A DNA stretch of 64,000 nt from contig JBGVJZ010000005.1 in the NCBI GenBank assembly GCA_045129695.1, forward strand, positions 1 to 64,000. Reading direction: 5' to 3'. Of this stretch, positions 8,424 through 17,138 are shown one piece after another (position 1 is the stretch's first letter; every line of letters starts with the position of its first letter). The position numbers and the translations under genes were made by a program. A model generated the notes under the pieces. The model was not told where the DNA came from, did no database searches, and was given only the letters and a program-made list of their open reading frames with translations. The DNA comes from Eshraghiella sp045129695. Its GTDB lineage: Bacteria > Bacillota > Clostridia > Lachnospirales > Lachnospiraceae.

Positions 8424-9245
8424 ATGATAGATTTTATAGTTACAATATTAAGTCTTTTGGGAGCTTTTTTTCTGGCAGGCTTTGTAAATCCTTTTAATAT
8501 ACAGAATATCTGGCTGGTTCTGTTGTTTTTTGCAGGAGCATTTTTAGTTTTATATATTGTTCTGGCATTATTGTATATGGGTATTGCTTATATGATTTCA
8601 CTTACAATTAATACAGGGAAGGAATATGAGAAGCATAGCAGATTTCATGGTGTTATGTTCAGTCTTTTGCTGGAGTTTGTACTGGATATTTTAAGAGTAC
8701 GGATAAAGGTTAGCGGAATGGATAAAATTCCTGAGAAACAGAAGTTCCTTTTTGTTTCTAACCACATATCGATTTATGATACCTTTGTGCAGGTCGCTGC
8801 TTTAAGAAAATTTCCGATGGCATTTATTTCCAAGCCTGATAATTTTAAAATACCTATCGGGCACAGATATATGGTAAGATGCCGCTATATGTCACTGGAC
8901 AGGGAGAATGTAAGAAGTGGAGCGATAATTACCAAGAAGGCTTCCAAAATGATTGCAGATGACGATTCCTGCGTTGGTGTATATCCTGAAGGAACAAGAA
9001 ACAGAACTGATGAGACTTTGATTGAATTTAAGCCGGGATGCTTCAAAATTGCGGTATGGGCAAAGAGTCCGATTGTCATATCTGTTGTACATAATACCAA
9101 TATGATTAAGAAGAATTTTCCGTGGAAGAAAACCAATGTCACAATGGATATAATCGACGTATTACAGTATGAGGATATCAAGGATTTAACAACAAGGGAG
9201 ATCAGTGATATTGTACGCGAGAAAATGTTAAAAGCGTTGACATAG
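8424..9245 (+). CDS. plsC: 1-acyl-sn-glycerol-3-phosphate acyltransferase (PlsC family)
   Basis: Adds a second acyl chain to lysophosphatidate in phospholipid synthesis, at the membrane. The first ~60 residues hold two hydrophobic segments. The acyltransferase motif I N-H-x4-D is at residues 113-119 (SNHISIYDT) and motif III at YPEGTRNR (E189-G-T-R). The length of 273 aa is slightly above average because of the second N-terminal helix. The start follows AAGGAGAATTACC. It is probably transcribed alone from the TATAAT at 8373. The gene symbol is by family; a related acyltransferase with another lipid substrate is possible. Confidence 0.88.
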   Translation: MIDFIVTILSLLGAFFLAGFVNPFNIQNIWLVLLFFAGAFLVLYIVLALLYMGIAYMISLTINTGKEYEKHSRFHGVMFSLLLEFVLDILRVRIKVSGMDKIPEKQKFLFVSNHISIYDTFVQVAALRKFPMAFISKPDNFKIPIGHRYMVRCRYMSLDRENVRSGAIITKKASKMIADDDSCVGVYPEGTRNRTDETLIEFKPGCFKIAVWAKSPIVISVVHNTNMIKKNFPWKKTNVTMDIIDVLQYEDIKDLTTREISDIVREKMLKALT

Positions 9246-9299
9246 AAAGAACTGTAAATGGAGGTATTTTTTGAAAATTCAAAATATACTGTCAGATAT

Positions 9300-9328
9300 G
9301 AATAAAAATTAAGAATTTGCAGATATTA
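9300..9328 (+). promoter_or_regulatory. Candidate sigma-G promoter of spoVAD-spoVAE
   Basis: GAATA (9300-9304), 17 bases, then GATATTA (9322-9328), close to the Bacillus sigma-G consensus GnATR-N18-CATnnTA. SpoVA genes are sigma-G regulated in known spore formers, which supports it; the match is imperfect in the first -10 base. Confidence 0.4.
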
Positions 9329-9362
9329 TTTCCAAAGTTATTTTGAAAAGGAAAGATTAACT

Positions 9363-10376
9363 ATGGGAAAGACAGGCAAATCAAGCATTGAATTTGATAA
9401 TCCGCCATATATTCGAGAATGTGCATCTGTGGTAGGTGAGAAGGAAGGAAACGGACCACTTGGTGCATATTTTGATGAAATTGTTAAAGATCCTATGGCG
9501 GGCAAGACTACATGGGAGGAAGCTGAAAGCGAGTTCCAAAAGAGAGTTGTAGATGTATTGTTAAGTAAATCAGGCCTTCACAAGGAAGATATAAGATATC
9601 TTTTTTCGGGAGATTTGCTGGGACAGCTGATTGCAACTTCTTTCGGAATACAGACCTTTGAGATTCCTCTTTTTGGTTTATATGGGGCATGCTCCACAAT
9701 GGGAGAATCGATGAGTCTCGGAGCATCGTTTGTTGCGGCAGGTTATGCTGAAAACGTAATTGCCATGACATCAAGCCATTTTGCAAGTGCTGAGAAACAG
9801 TTTCGTTACCCTCTGGAATATGGTAACCAAAGACCTTTATCTGCCACATGGACTGTTACCGGTTCGGGTGGAGTGATTATCAGCAGTAAAGCAATCGGTC
9901 CATGCAGAATCAAGGGAATCACAACCGGCAAAATCGTTGATTATGGTATTACGGATTCTTTTAATATGGGTGCGGCAATGGCACCGGCGGCCTGTGACGT
10001 TATCTATAATCACTTTATGGATTTTGATATCGGTCCTGAGTACTATGATGCGATTTATACCGGAGATTTGGGATATGTAGGTCAGAAAATTTTAATCGAG
10101 CTTATGGAAGGCAAGGGTTTTGACATCTCTAATAAGCATAGGGATTGCGGAATAGAAATTTTTGACAGGGAGACCCAGGATACCCATTCGGGAGGAAGCG
10201 GCTGTGGCTGTAGTGCAGCTACGTTGGGAGCACAGATAATTCGTGAGATTAGTGAAGGAAAACTGCATAAGGTACTCTTTGTTCCAACAGGGGCACTGCT
10301 TTCGACCACAAGCTATAACGAAGGGCAGTCAGTTCCGGGAATTGCTCATGCAGTTTCAATCGAAAGAGTGGAATAG
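9363..10376 (+). CDS. spoVAD: Stage V sporulation protein AD
   Basis: SpoVAD takes part in dipicolinic acid uptake into the forespore and its release on germination. The 337-residue protein shows the thiolase-like SpoVAD pattern: NPPYIRECASVVGEKEGNGPLG near the N-terminus, FSGDLLGQ, FGLYGACSTMGESM (the cysteine region corresponding to the thiolase nucleophile), and DTHSGGSGCGCSA near the C-terminus. It lies 8 bases upstream of spoVAE. In Bacillus and most Clostridia a spoVAC gene precedes it; here the upstream gene is an acyltransferase, so spoVAC must be elsewhere or missing. Expression in the forespore is inferred. Confidence 0.95.
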   Translation: MGKTGKSSIEFDNPPYIRECASVVGEKEGNGPLGAYFDEIVKDPMAGKTTWEEAESEFQKRVVDVLLSKSGLHKEDIRYLFSGDLLGQLIATSFGIQTFEIPLFGLYGACSTMGESMSLGASFVAAGYAENVIAMTSSHFASAEKQFRYPLEYGNQRPLSATWTVTGSGGVIISSKAIGPCRIKGITTGKIVDYGITDSFNMGAAMAPAACDVIYNHFMDFDIGPEYYDAIYTGDLGYVGQKILIELMEGKGFDISNKHRDCGIEIFDRETQDTHSGGSGCGCSAATLGAQIIREISEGKLHKVLFVPTGALLSTTSYNEGQSVPGIAHAVSIERVE

Positions 10377-10384
10377 GAGGCAAT

Positions 10385-10741
10385 ATGGATTACGTTATTT
10401 CTTTTCTGGTAGGCGGTGCAATTTGTGCACTGGTACAGCTGCTTATGGAGAAAACAAAATTAATGCCGGGCAGAATCATGGTATTATTGGTATGTACAGG
10501 TGCAGTACTTGGTGCATTAGGGCTGTTTGAGCCATTTAAGGAATTTGCCAAGGCAGGAGCAACAGTGCCTCTTATTGGCTTTGGAAATGTGCTCTTTCAG
10601 GGTGTAAAGGAGGCTGTTGATATGGAAGGCTTCCTTGGAGTGTTCTTAGGTGGCTTTAAAGCCGGCGCAGCCGGAATTAGTGCGGCATTGATTTTTGGAT
10701 ATATTGCTTCATTGTTTGCAAATCCTAAAATGAAAAAATAA
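10385..10741 (+). CDS. spoVAE: Stage V sporulation protein AE
   Basis: A 118-residue integral membrane protein with about four hydrophobic segments, matching the SpoVAEb subunit of the dipicolinate channel (SFLVGGAICALVQLL; the GALGLFEPFKEFAKAGATVPL loop; GFGNVLFQGVKEA; LGGFKAGAAG). ATG follows TAGGAGGCAAT immediately after spoVAD, so the two are co-transcribed and probably act together in the inner spore membrane. No terminator is apparent right after it. Confidence 0.94.
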   Translation: MDYVISFLVGGAICALVQLLMEKTKLMPGRIMVLLVCTGAVLGALGLFEPFKEFAKAGATVPLIGFGNVLFQGVKEAVDMEGFLGVFLGGFKAGAAGISAALIFGYIASLFANPKMKK

Positions 10742-10864
10742 TTGAAAATATTGGGAGAAAATTAAAGCCCGTACTTGAAAAATTCTAATGAAAAGAGTAG
10801 TATAATATGCAAAATGAACTGCAATTTATGATTTTGCAGACAAAGAGAGAAAGGATGAATTCCC

Positions 10865-11890
10865 ATGGAGAAGCAAAATATTGACTGGTCAAATCTTGGT
10901 TTTGGTTATATTAAGACAGATAAGAGATTTGTATCTAATTACAAAAATGGAGCATGGGACGAGGGAACACTTACAGAGGATGATACCATCACTATAAGCG
11001 AGTGTGCCGGAGTTTTACAGTATGCCCAGACTATATTTGAAGGAATGAAAGCTTATACAACGGAGAAGGGGCAGATTGTAGTATTCAGACCTGACCTCAA
11101 TGCAGAGAGAATGGAGCAGTCAGCAAAGAGACTGGAGATGCCTGTATTCCCACAGGACAAATTTGTTGAAGCAGTTCTGACAACCGTTAAGGCGAATGTA
11201 GCTTATGTACCTCCTTACGGAACAGGTGCAACGCTGTATTTGCGTCCTTATATGTTTGGCTCAGATCCTGTTATTGGAGTTAAGCCGGCTAATGAGTATC
11301 AGTTTAGAATTTTCGCAACACCTGTTGGGCCTTATTTTAAGGGTGGAGTTAAGCCTCTTACAATTAAGGTTTCTGATTTCGATCGTGCAGCACCATGTGG
11401 TACAGGTAACATTAAGGCAGGTCTTAACTATGCAATGAGTCTTCATGCAATTGTAACTGCTCATAATGAGGGCTTTGATGAGAATATGTATCTTGATTCA
11501 AAGACAAGAACCAAGGTTGAAGAGACAGGCGGAGCTAATTTCTTATTCGTAACTAAGGATAACAAGGTTGTAACACCTAAGTCAGATTCCATTCTTCCGT
11601 CAATAACAAGACGTTCACTTTTGTATGTTGCGAAAGAGTATCTTGGACTTGAGGTTGAAGAGCGGGAGGTTTACTTTGATGAGGTTAAGGAGTTTGCAGA
11701 ATGCGGACTTTGCGGAACCGCTGCTGTAATCTCACCTGTAGGTAAGATTGTAGATCATGGTAAGGAAATCTGCCTTCCTAGCGGAATGTCAGATATGGGA
11801 CCTGTTACCAGGAAATTATATGACACATTAACAGGAATCCAGATGGGACGTCTTGAAGCTCCTGAGGGCTGGATTCGTGTCGTTGAGTAG
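10865..11890 (+). CDS. ilvE: Branched-chain amino acid aminotransferase
   Basis: A PLP enzyme transferring amino groups between glutamate and the keto acids of Leu, Ile and Val. The 341-residue protein is of the long BCAT-II type: WSNLGFGYIKTDKRF start, FEGMKAYTTEKGQIVVFRPDLNAERM, LYLRPYMFG, the PLP-lysine region GTGNIKAGLNYA, and EETGGANFLFV; the C-terminus has CGTAAVISPVG. ATG follows an AAAGGATGAATTCCC region. A TATAAT lies at 10801 without a good -35 element. A 75-aa protein gene follows after 15 bases and shares its terminator. Confidence 0.95.
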   Translation: MEKQNIDWSNLGFGYIKTDKRFVSNYKNGAWDEGTLTEDDTITISECAGVLQYAQTIFEGMKAYTTEKGQIVVFRPDLNAERMEQSAKRLEMPVFPQDKFVEAVLTTVKANVAYVPPYGTGATLYLRPYMFGSDPVIGVKPANEYQFRIFATPVGPYFKGGVKPLTIKVSDFDRAAPCGTGNIKAGLNYAMSLHAIVTAHNEGFDENMYLDSKTRTKVEETGGANFLFVTKDNKVVTPKSDSILPSITRRSLLYVAKEYLGLEVEEREVYFDEVKEFAECGLCGTAAVISPVGKIVDHGKEICLPSGMSDMGPVTRKLYDTLTGIQMGRLEAPEGWIRVVE

Positions 11891-11905
11891 TAGGCAGGTG
11901 GTACA

Positions 11906-12133
11906 ATGCTTAATCCTGCACAATTAATGAAATTTAAAAAGAACTGGGAAATTTTTACAGCTAATCATCCTAAGTTTCCTGCTTTTATGCAGGCTGCTTC
12001 CCAGGGAATGATAGTAGAGGATTCAGTTATTGATATCAGTATTACAGCACCGGACGGACGTAAGATTAGTACTAACATGAAAATAACCCAGTCAGATTTG
12101 GAATTATTTGAAAGTCTGAAAAATATGAAATGA
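11906..12133 (+). CDS. Small conserved protein of unknown function downstream of ilvE
   Basis: A 75-residue soluble protein starting MLNPAQLMKFKKNWEIF, with a short helical N-terminus, a central V-I-D-I-S-I-T-A-P-D-G-R-x-I-x-T strand pair and a final helix SDLELFESL. Family not recognised. It lies 15 bases after ilvE in the same transcription unit and is followed by a strong terminator, so expression follows ilvE. Codon use matches neighbouring genes. The ribosome site is weak (CAGGTGG). Confidence 0.75.
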   Translation: MLNPAQLMKFKKNWEIFTANHPKFPAFMQAASQGMIVEDSVIDISITAPDGRKISTNMKITQSDLELFESLKNMK

Positions 12134-12137
12134 AAAT

Positions 12138-12180
12138 GGGGACGGCTGCAAAAATAATATTTTGCAACCGTCCCCTCTTT
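12138..12180 (+). terminator. Rho-independent terminator after ilvE operon
   Basis: GGGGACGG...TGCAAAA pairs with TTTTGCA...CCGTCCCC, followed by TCTTTT. The GC-rich arm and perfect outer pairing make it strong. Confidence 0.9.
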
Positions 12181-12203
12181 TGAGTATTATCTGTAGGTAT
12201 TTA

Positions 12204-13445
12204 TTAATAATCTGCCAAATCAGGACAAATCTGTTCGGCAAGTGCTTTTAATCCCTCTACGGTAAAAGGATAATTCTTGTTAATATTCATGTATTTCTCT
12301 CCAGGCTCAACAAGAATAGCATGCTGCGATGCCAGTTCATTGGTATAGTCATCAAGAAAATAAGTGGTTACCTGGGTACGTCCCGGTGTGTAATGTGTTA
12401 CAAGGAAATCCATATCATAATCAGATATATAGGTTCCGCTTGAATCCTTGGTAATGCTTACATCTGCCATACCGCCTAACATACTGTAGTTATAGTACTG
12501 AATTGAAACAAAATTGCCAAGTGAATAGTATACCAGAGTCTTATTGCCGTCCTTGCCTTCAACCCATTCAACAGGTTCTACAACATGCGGATGTGTACCT
12601 ATAACAAGGTCTGCACCATTATCGGCAAAGAGCTGGGCCCATTCCTGCTGCTCCTCTGTTTCTTCAAGAACATATTCTGTTCCCCAGTGAGGAAACACAA
12701 TTACAAAATCTGCAAGCTCGTTGGCACGCGCAATATCAGAAGCAACCTCAGCTTTGGTATATTTGTTCATTAAATCAACCAGATAAGGCATATCTGTTGG
12801 AAGATTAAAACCATTAAGACTGTAGGTGTAGTTGAGTAATGCAACACTGATACCATTAATATCCTTAATAACAATATTGTCGGCATGCTCCTGGGATCCG
12901 TGAATTCCAAGATATGTAAAACCGGGATAGTTGGTTTCCCAGAAATCAATTGTGTTAAGTATGCCGCTTGCATGCTGGTCAATTGCGTGATTTGTTGCAA
13001 AAAGAACTGTGTCAAACCCTGCATTAACTAATGCATGACCTAATTCATCGCGAACATTAAAATGAGGATAACCAAGAAGGCCTATTTCATTGCCACCAAA
13101 AATTACTTCTTCGTTAACAACCGCCATGTCTGCTTCCTTAATGGAATCCTTAACATTGGCAAAAAGATAGTCATAATTATATGATCCGTCTGCCTGTACT
13201 GCCGGCATGCTTGCGCCTGCATGCATAAGCATATCACCGATAGCTTTTATAGAAATGGTAACAGGTTCAACCTTGGCAATCACAGATTCTGTCTCAGATG
13301 TGGTTTCTGTCTGTGACTGGCTTTCTGTAGTGGATTGATTTGTGGCATTGACATTGGTTTCACTAGTGTCGCCATTACAGCCGGAAAAAAATACAGTTGA
13401 CAAAATTGATATGAGTGTCAGGGAAATTATTGCTCTGTGTTTCAT
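12204..13445 (-). CDS. CapA-family lipoprotein (poly-gamma-glutamate synthesis / metallophosphatase-like)
   Basis: A 413-residue lipoprotein: lipobox FFSGC at residues 19-23, then a Ser/Thr/Glu-rich linker to about residue 55, then a PGA_cap domain with the metallophosphatase-like blocks KAIGDMLMHAG, VVNEEVIFGG, FATNHAIDQ, VFPHWGTEY and GTHPHVVEP. CapA proteins take part in poly-gamma-glutamate capsule formation, but many family members without capB/capC neighbours have unknown roles; no capsule genes are adjacent here. It is monocistronic, transcribed away from glnA from its own promoter. Confidence 0.88.
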   Translation of the reverse strand: MKHRAIISLTLISILSTVFFSGCNGDTSETNVNATNQSTTESQSQTETTSETESVIAKVEPVTISIKAIGDMLMHAGASMPAVQADGSYNYDYLFANVKDSIKEADMAVVNEEVIFGGNEIGLLGYPHFNVRDELGHALVNAGFDTVLFATNHAIDQHASGILNTIDFWETNYPGFTYLGIHGSQEHADNIVIKDINGISVALLNYTYSLNGFNLPTDMPYLVDLMNKYTKAEVASDIARANELADFVIVFPHWGTEYVLEETEEQQEWAQLFADNGADLVIGTHPHVVEPVEWVEGKDGNKTLVYYSLGNFVSIQYYNYSMLGGMADVSITKDSSGTYISDYDMDFLVTHYTPGRTQVTTYFLDDYTNELASQHAILVEPGEKYMNINKNYPFTVEGLKALAEQICPDLADY

Positions 13446-13477
13446 TTGTTAATCTCCTATAAAAATTTATTTTCTTT

Positions 13478-13506
13478 ATTATACAATTAATATTTTATTT
13501 ATGCAA
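13478..13506 (-). promoter_or_regulatory. Sigma-A promoter of the CapA-like gene
   Basis: On the minus strand TTGCAT (13506-13501), 17-base spacer, TATAAT (13483-13478), about 32 bases before the start codon. Confidence 0.7.
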
Positions 13507-13529
13507 ACCTTTAGTTAGTAAGACCTTTA

Positions 13530-13558
13530 TTGACAAATGAAAAATCTGCTGTTAACAT
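13530..13558 (+). promoter_or_regulatory. Sigma-A promoter of glnA
   Basis: TTGACA, 17-base spacer, TAACAT, giving a short leader of about 28 bases before the glnA start. Confidence 0.6.
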
Positions 13559-13592
13559 ACAAAATAGATTTAAATTTAGGAGGTAGCTTGTG

Positions 13593-14930
13593 ATGGCTCA
13601 TTATTCAAAGGAAGACGTTATGAGAATGGTTGAGGAGAATGATATTGATTTTATTCGCCTTCAATTTACGGATATTTTCGGAATACTTAAAAATATTGCT
13701 ATTCCAAAGACACAGTTAGAAAAAGCATTGAATAATCAGATGATGTTTGACGGTTCATCAATAGACGGATTTGCGCGTATCGAAGAGTCAGATATGTATC
13801 TTAGACCTGATTTGGACAGCTTTGTTGTTTTTCCATGGTCTAAGGAAAGCGGAACAGGTAATGTTGCCAGATTAATCTGTGATGTTTACAAAACTGACGG
13901 AACACCGTTTGAAGGTGATCCAAGATATATATTGAAGAAAGCTGTTGATGAGGCTGCTAAGATGGGCTATAAGTTCAATGTTGGTCCGGAATGTGAGTTC
14001 TTCTTATTTAATCTTGATGAGGATGGCGCTCCTACTACCAACTCTAACGAGAGAGCCGGATATTTTGATTTAGGACCTAATGACTTAGGTGAGAATTCAA
14101 GAAAAGATATGGTTCTTACCCTTGAAGAGATGGGCTTCGATATTGAGGCTGCCCATCATGAATGTGCACCTGCACAGCATGAGATAGATTTCAAATATGG
14201 TGAAGCCGTTACAACAGCAGATTCAATTATGACCTTAAAGCTTGCTGTTAAGACTATTGCACAGAAGCATGGTCTTCATGCTACATTTATGCCTAAGCCA
14301 AAGGCGTTCATGGCAGGCTCGGGAATGCATATCAATATGTCACTTGAAAAGGACGGACAGAATGTTTTCTATAATCCTGATAATGAAGACGGATTAAGCG
14401 AAGAGGCATATTATTTTATTGCAGGTCTTATGAAGCATATTAACGGTATTGTTGCAATTACCAATCCGTTAGTTAATTCATACAAAAGACTTGTTCCGGG
14501 TTATGAAGCACCTGTATATATTGCATGGTCAGCTAAGAACAGAAGTCCGTTAATCCGTATTCCGGCTGCAAGAGGTAAGGGTACAAGAGTTGAGCTTCGT
14601 AATCCTGACCCATCAGCCAATCCATATCTTGCAATGGCTGTATGTCTTATGGCGGGTCTTGATGGAATTAAGAACAGGCTTGAGCTTTGCAACAGCGTGG
14701 ATGCCAATATCTATGAGATGAGCAAGAAGGAGAAGAAAGAAAGAGGTATTGAAAGCCTTCCGGAGACACTTTATGACGCAGTTAAACAGATGGAGAAGGA
14801 TGAGGTTGTTATCAATACACTTGGTGAGGAGACAGCAGAGAAATATATCAGAGCCAAGAAAAAAGAATGGGCTGATTACAAGGTTACGGTAAGTGATTGG
14901 GAGATTGGAGAATATCTCTACAAATACTAA
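13593..14930 (+). CDS. glnA: Glutamine synthetase, type I
   Basis: Makes glutamine from glutamate, ammonia and ATP. The 445-residue protein has the GS-I alpha size and blocks: LQFTDIFGILKN, MFDGSSIDGFARIEESDMYL, GPECEFFLF, the metal/glutamate site HHECAPAQHEID, MPKPKAFMAGSGMHIN, and KRLVPGYEAPVYIAWS. The insertion and adenylylation tyrosine of the GS-I beta subtype are not apparent, so feedback inhibition rather than adenylylation is expected. ATG 13593 is preceded in frame by GTG 13590; both follow AGGAGG at 13578, and ATG has the better spacing. No glnR gene is adjacent, unlike Bacillus. Confidence 0.97.
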   Translation: MAHYSKEDVMRMVEENDIDFIRLQFTDIFGILKNIAIPKTQLEKALNNQMMFDGSSIDGFARIEESDMYLRPDLDSFVVFPWSKESGTGNVARLICDVYKTDGTPFEGDPRYILKKAVDEAAKMGYKFNVGPECEFFLFNLDEDGAPTTNSNERAGYFDLGPNDLGENSRKDMVLTLEEMGFDIEAAHHECAPAQHEIDFKYGEAVTTADSIMTLKLAVKTIAQKHGLHATFMPKPKAFMAGSGMHINMSLEKDGQNVFYNPDNEDGLSEEAYYFIAGLMKHINGIVAITNPLVNSYKRLVPGYEAPVYIAWSAKNRSPLIRIPAARGKGTRVELRNPDPSANPYLAMAVCLMAGLDGIKNRLELCNSVDANIYEMSKKEKKERGIESLPETLYDAVKQMEKDEVVINTLGEETAEKYIRAKKKEWADYKVTVSDWEIGEYLYKY

Positions 14931-14940
14931 AAATAAAACG

Positions 14941-14990
14941 ATAGTCACTTTAAACGACATGCTTTCGCTCGTTTGGGGTGGCTATTGTTA
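14941..14990 (+). terminator. Long hairpin after glnA, probable terminator
   Basis: ATAGTCACTTTAAACGA (14941-14957) pairs with TCGTTTGGGGTGGCTAT (14969-14985) over 17 bp with four G-U pairs. The following T-tract is poor (TGTTATT), so it may terminate only partly and let transcription reach the MATE gene 30 bases on. Confidence 0.55.
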
Positions 14991-15020
14991 TTAGCAAGTC
15001 AGAAAAAAGAGGTATACAAC

Positions 15021-16388
15021 ATGGATCAGACAAAAGATGTTTTTACGGGACGTTCAATACCGTCTGTAATTGCAAAATTTGCAGTTCCAACTGTTTTAAG
15101 CCAGTTGGTTACTCTATTATATAATCTCGCAGATACTTTTTTCGTCGGACGAACCAATATTCCGTCCCAGGTGGCGGCGTTAACACTTAGCTTTCCTATT
15201 TTTATGACATTAACTATGGTGGGAAATCTGTTTGGTATCGGAGCGAATAGTTTTATATCCCGTTCACTTGGACAGGGGGAGCGAAAAGAAGCTTCCAAAG
15301 CTTCAACCTTTGCTTTTTATGGCGCATTGATGGGTGTATTTGTAATAATGCTTGTCCTGTTTATTTTCATGACACCGATATTAACCGCTATAGGTGCTAA
15401 AACACCGGAGACCTTTCAGGCAACCGGAGAGTACCTCAAATGGACTGTTATTTATGGTGGTATTCCTACGGTTGCGGCACTGATGCTCGGACATCTTATC
15501 CGGGCAGAGGGGAATATCAAACAGGCAAGTATTGGAATGGCTATAGGTGGTATTCTTAATATTGCATTGGATGCAGTTTTTGTACCAGTTCTTGGAATGG
15601 GTGCAAAGGGTGCGGCGATTGCTACCTTCATTTCAAATGTTGTAGCCTTCTTATATTTGTTTATGATAATTATTCGTTCAAAGAATAGTGTCGTAGTACT
15701 TAATCCCACAAAATTAAGATTTAAATCAAAAATCATTAAGCAGGTTATTCTGGTAGGAATTCCCGCTGCTGCAATAATAGTTCTTGGCAGCAGTGCAAAT
15801 ATGATTCTTACACATTTTATGTCAGAGTATGGAGATGTTTCAATTGCAGCATTTGGTATCGTGCAGAAAATAGGAACCATTGCAATTCAGATAACAGTCG
15901 GACTTTCACAGGGAATTATGCCGCTTTTAGGATATTGTTTTGGTTCAGGCGATATAAAGCGTTTGAAAGAGATTAGTAAATTCTCTTTTTGGATTCTTGG
16001 ATGTTATGCAGCATTGTGCATTATTGTTGTGGAAATCTTTGCTGAGCCGTTAATTAATCTTTTTATATCCGAGCCGTCAACAGTTGAGAAGGGTATACTT
16101 TTCCTCCGTATCTGGTTTTTGTGTGCGCCGGGAATGTGTTTTACAAATCTTTTCAGCAGTATTTTTCAGGCGATGGGCAAGTGGTTACAGTCATTGTTGC
16201 TGTCAATTGTCCGTCAGGCAGGGTTACTTTTTCCGTTGTTAGTTATTTTGAATACATATGTTGGTGAAAAAGGACTTGTATGTGCACAGCCGGTCTCAGA
16301 CAGTATAACACTTGTGTTGGGTATAATTTTGTACTCGTTGATAATGAAAAAGTATAAATTGGGGTTTAGTGAATTAAAAAAGCTGTAA
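15021..16388 (+). CDS. MATE family exporter (second copy)
   Basis: A 455-residue MATE transporter with 12 predicted helices: VIAKFAVPTVLSQLVTLLYNLADTFFVG at the first helix, GANSFISRSLGQGERKEA loop, GLSQGIMPLLGYCFGSGD at the pseudo-symmetric second half. It may export drugs or organic cations. ATG 15021 follows AGAGGTATACAAC; the alternative start at 14973 lies inside the upstream hairpin and was rejected. It may be partly co-transcribed with glnA by read-through of that hairpin. Substrate unknown. Confidence 0.91.
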   Translation: MDQTKDVFTGRSIPSVIAKFAVPTVLSQLVTLLYNLADTFFVGRTNIPSQVAALTLSFPIFMTLTMVGNLFGIGANSFISRSLGQGERKEASKASTFAFYGALMGVFVIMLVLFIFMTPILTAIGAKTPETFQATGEYLKWTVIYGGIPTVAALMLGHLIRAEGNIKQASIGMAIGGILNIALDAVFVPVLGMGAKGAAIATFISNVVAFLYLFMIIIRSKNSVVVLNPTKLRFKSKIIKQVILVGIPAAAIIVLGSSANMILTHFMSEYGDVSIAAFGIVQKIGTIAIQITVGLSQGIMPLLGYCFGSGDIKRLKEISKFSFWILGCYAALCIIVVEIFAEPLINLFISEPSTVEKGILFLRIWFLCAPGMCFTNLFSSIFQAMGKWLQSLLLSIVRQAGLLFPLLVILNTYVGEKGLVCAQPVSDSITLVLGIILYSLIMKKYKLGFSELKKL

Positions 16389-16467
16389 TGATGTTTCGCA
16401 GAATATTTTACGGGCATTAGCCCTGCAACATTTAATTCAATTAGCCCTGCAGACAGCCTCACAACCT

Positions 16468-16767
16468 TCAGCCGCTTATTGAAGGAAGGTTTCCAAGGTT
16501 ATTGTCTTCGGTACCATCGGGTAATGATTTCAGGTATTCCGTATTCTTACGGTGTGCAACTCCGACACCCTGAATTTCTCCTGCTTTAGCCATAGCAACG
16601 CCTTGCTCTTTGGAAACAGTGGAGCCGTCTGACAGCTGATAGCCGGTAATACGTCCGCCTGATTTAACTAATGCCACAATTTTCTTTGCATTTGCCTTGG
16701 GAACCGGAACTTCATCAAGAGCAGCATAGGCAAGTTCTGAACCGAGGTTATTTTCATTTATATTCAT
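16468..16767 (-). CDS. DUF3892 domain protein
   Basis: A 99-residue protein. The C-terminal half (about residues 35-85) has the DUF3892 pattern: RITGYQLSDGSTVSKEQGVAMAKAGEIQGVGVAHRKNTEYLKSLPDG. This domain often occurs in short Clostridia proteins of unknown role. ATG 16767 follows AAGGGAG on the minus strand; the longer frame to 16914 has no ribosome site and runs into the divergent gene. A short hairpin (CCTTCA/TGAAGG) around its stop may help terminate. Confidence 0.82.
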   Translation of the reverse strand: MNINENNLGSELAYAALDEVPVPKANAKKIVALVKSGGRITGYQLSDGSTVSKEQGVAMAKAGEIQGVGVAHRKNTEYLKSLPDGTEDNNLGNLPSISG

Positions 16768-16824
16768 TTTTTTCTCCCTTATATTATTAATTGTTTTTAT
16801 AGTATCTGTGAAAATTAAAATAAT

Positions 16825-17046
16825 ATGCAAAGAGTGTCTTATTATTGGATATCCCTTATACATGATATTCAGAAGCAGTTTGAAGCATTTAAGCCACTTG
16901 AAGAGGGTATACAAACGGATATGCGAATCAATTCTGCATTTATTGAATTATGTCTGGAGTATGAAAAAATAAATTATGAAAGAATTTTATATAATGATTC
17001 AAAAGAAAATGATGAAACAGAAATGACACCGGTTGCGGAATATTGA
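16825..17046 (+). CDS. Possible small protein of unknown function
   Basis: An open frame of 73 codons between the DUF3892 gene and dapF. The predicted product is acidic with helical periodicity (IHDIQKQFEAFKPLEEG, FIELCLEYEKINYERIL). Codon use (GAA, AAA, ATT rich) resembles genuine genes in the window, but there is no clear ribosome site before ATG 16825 or GTG 16834, and no family is recognised. It could equally be non-coding sequence upstream of the dapF promoter. Confidence 0.35.
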   Translation: MQRVSYYWISLIHDIQKQFEAFKPLEEGIQTDMRINSAFIELCLEYEKINYERILYNDSKENDETEMTPVAEY

Positions 17047-17064
17047 ATTAAATAATAAAGAAAC

Positions 17065-17093
17065 TTGTTTTTTAAGAATTTAAGTGTCATAAT
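17065..17093 (+). promoter_or_regulatory. Promoter of dapF
   Basis: TTGTTT, 17-base spacer, CATAAT, 45 bases before the dapF start. Confidence 0.45.
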
Positions 17094-17138
17094 ATCGACA
17101 TGATTATAAAATAAACAGCGAAAGGATTTAAATATATT

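Noticed and set aside
9271..9312. 13-codon ORF with a GGAGG site before spoVAD
   Set aside because: Overlaps the sigma-G-like element and encodes no recognisable peptide; too short to support as a gene.
10742..10864. T-box or leucine leader before ilvE
   Set aside because: Only 123 bases, with neither the T-box sequence nor a leader peptide.
16410..16455. Two copies of ATTAGCCCTGCA
   Set aside because: Only two copies of a short sequence, no array or mobile element around them.
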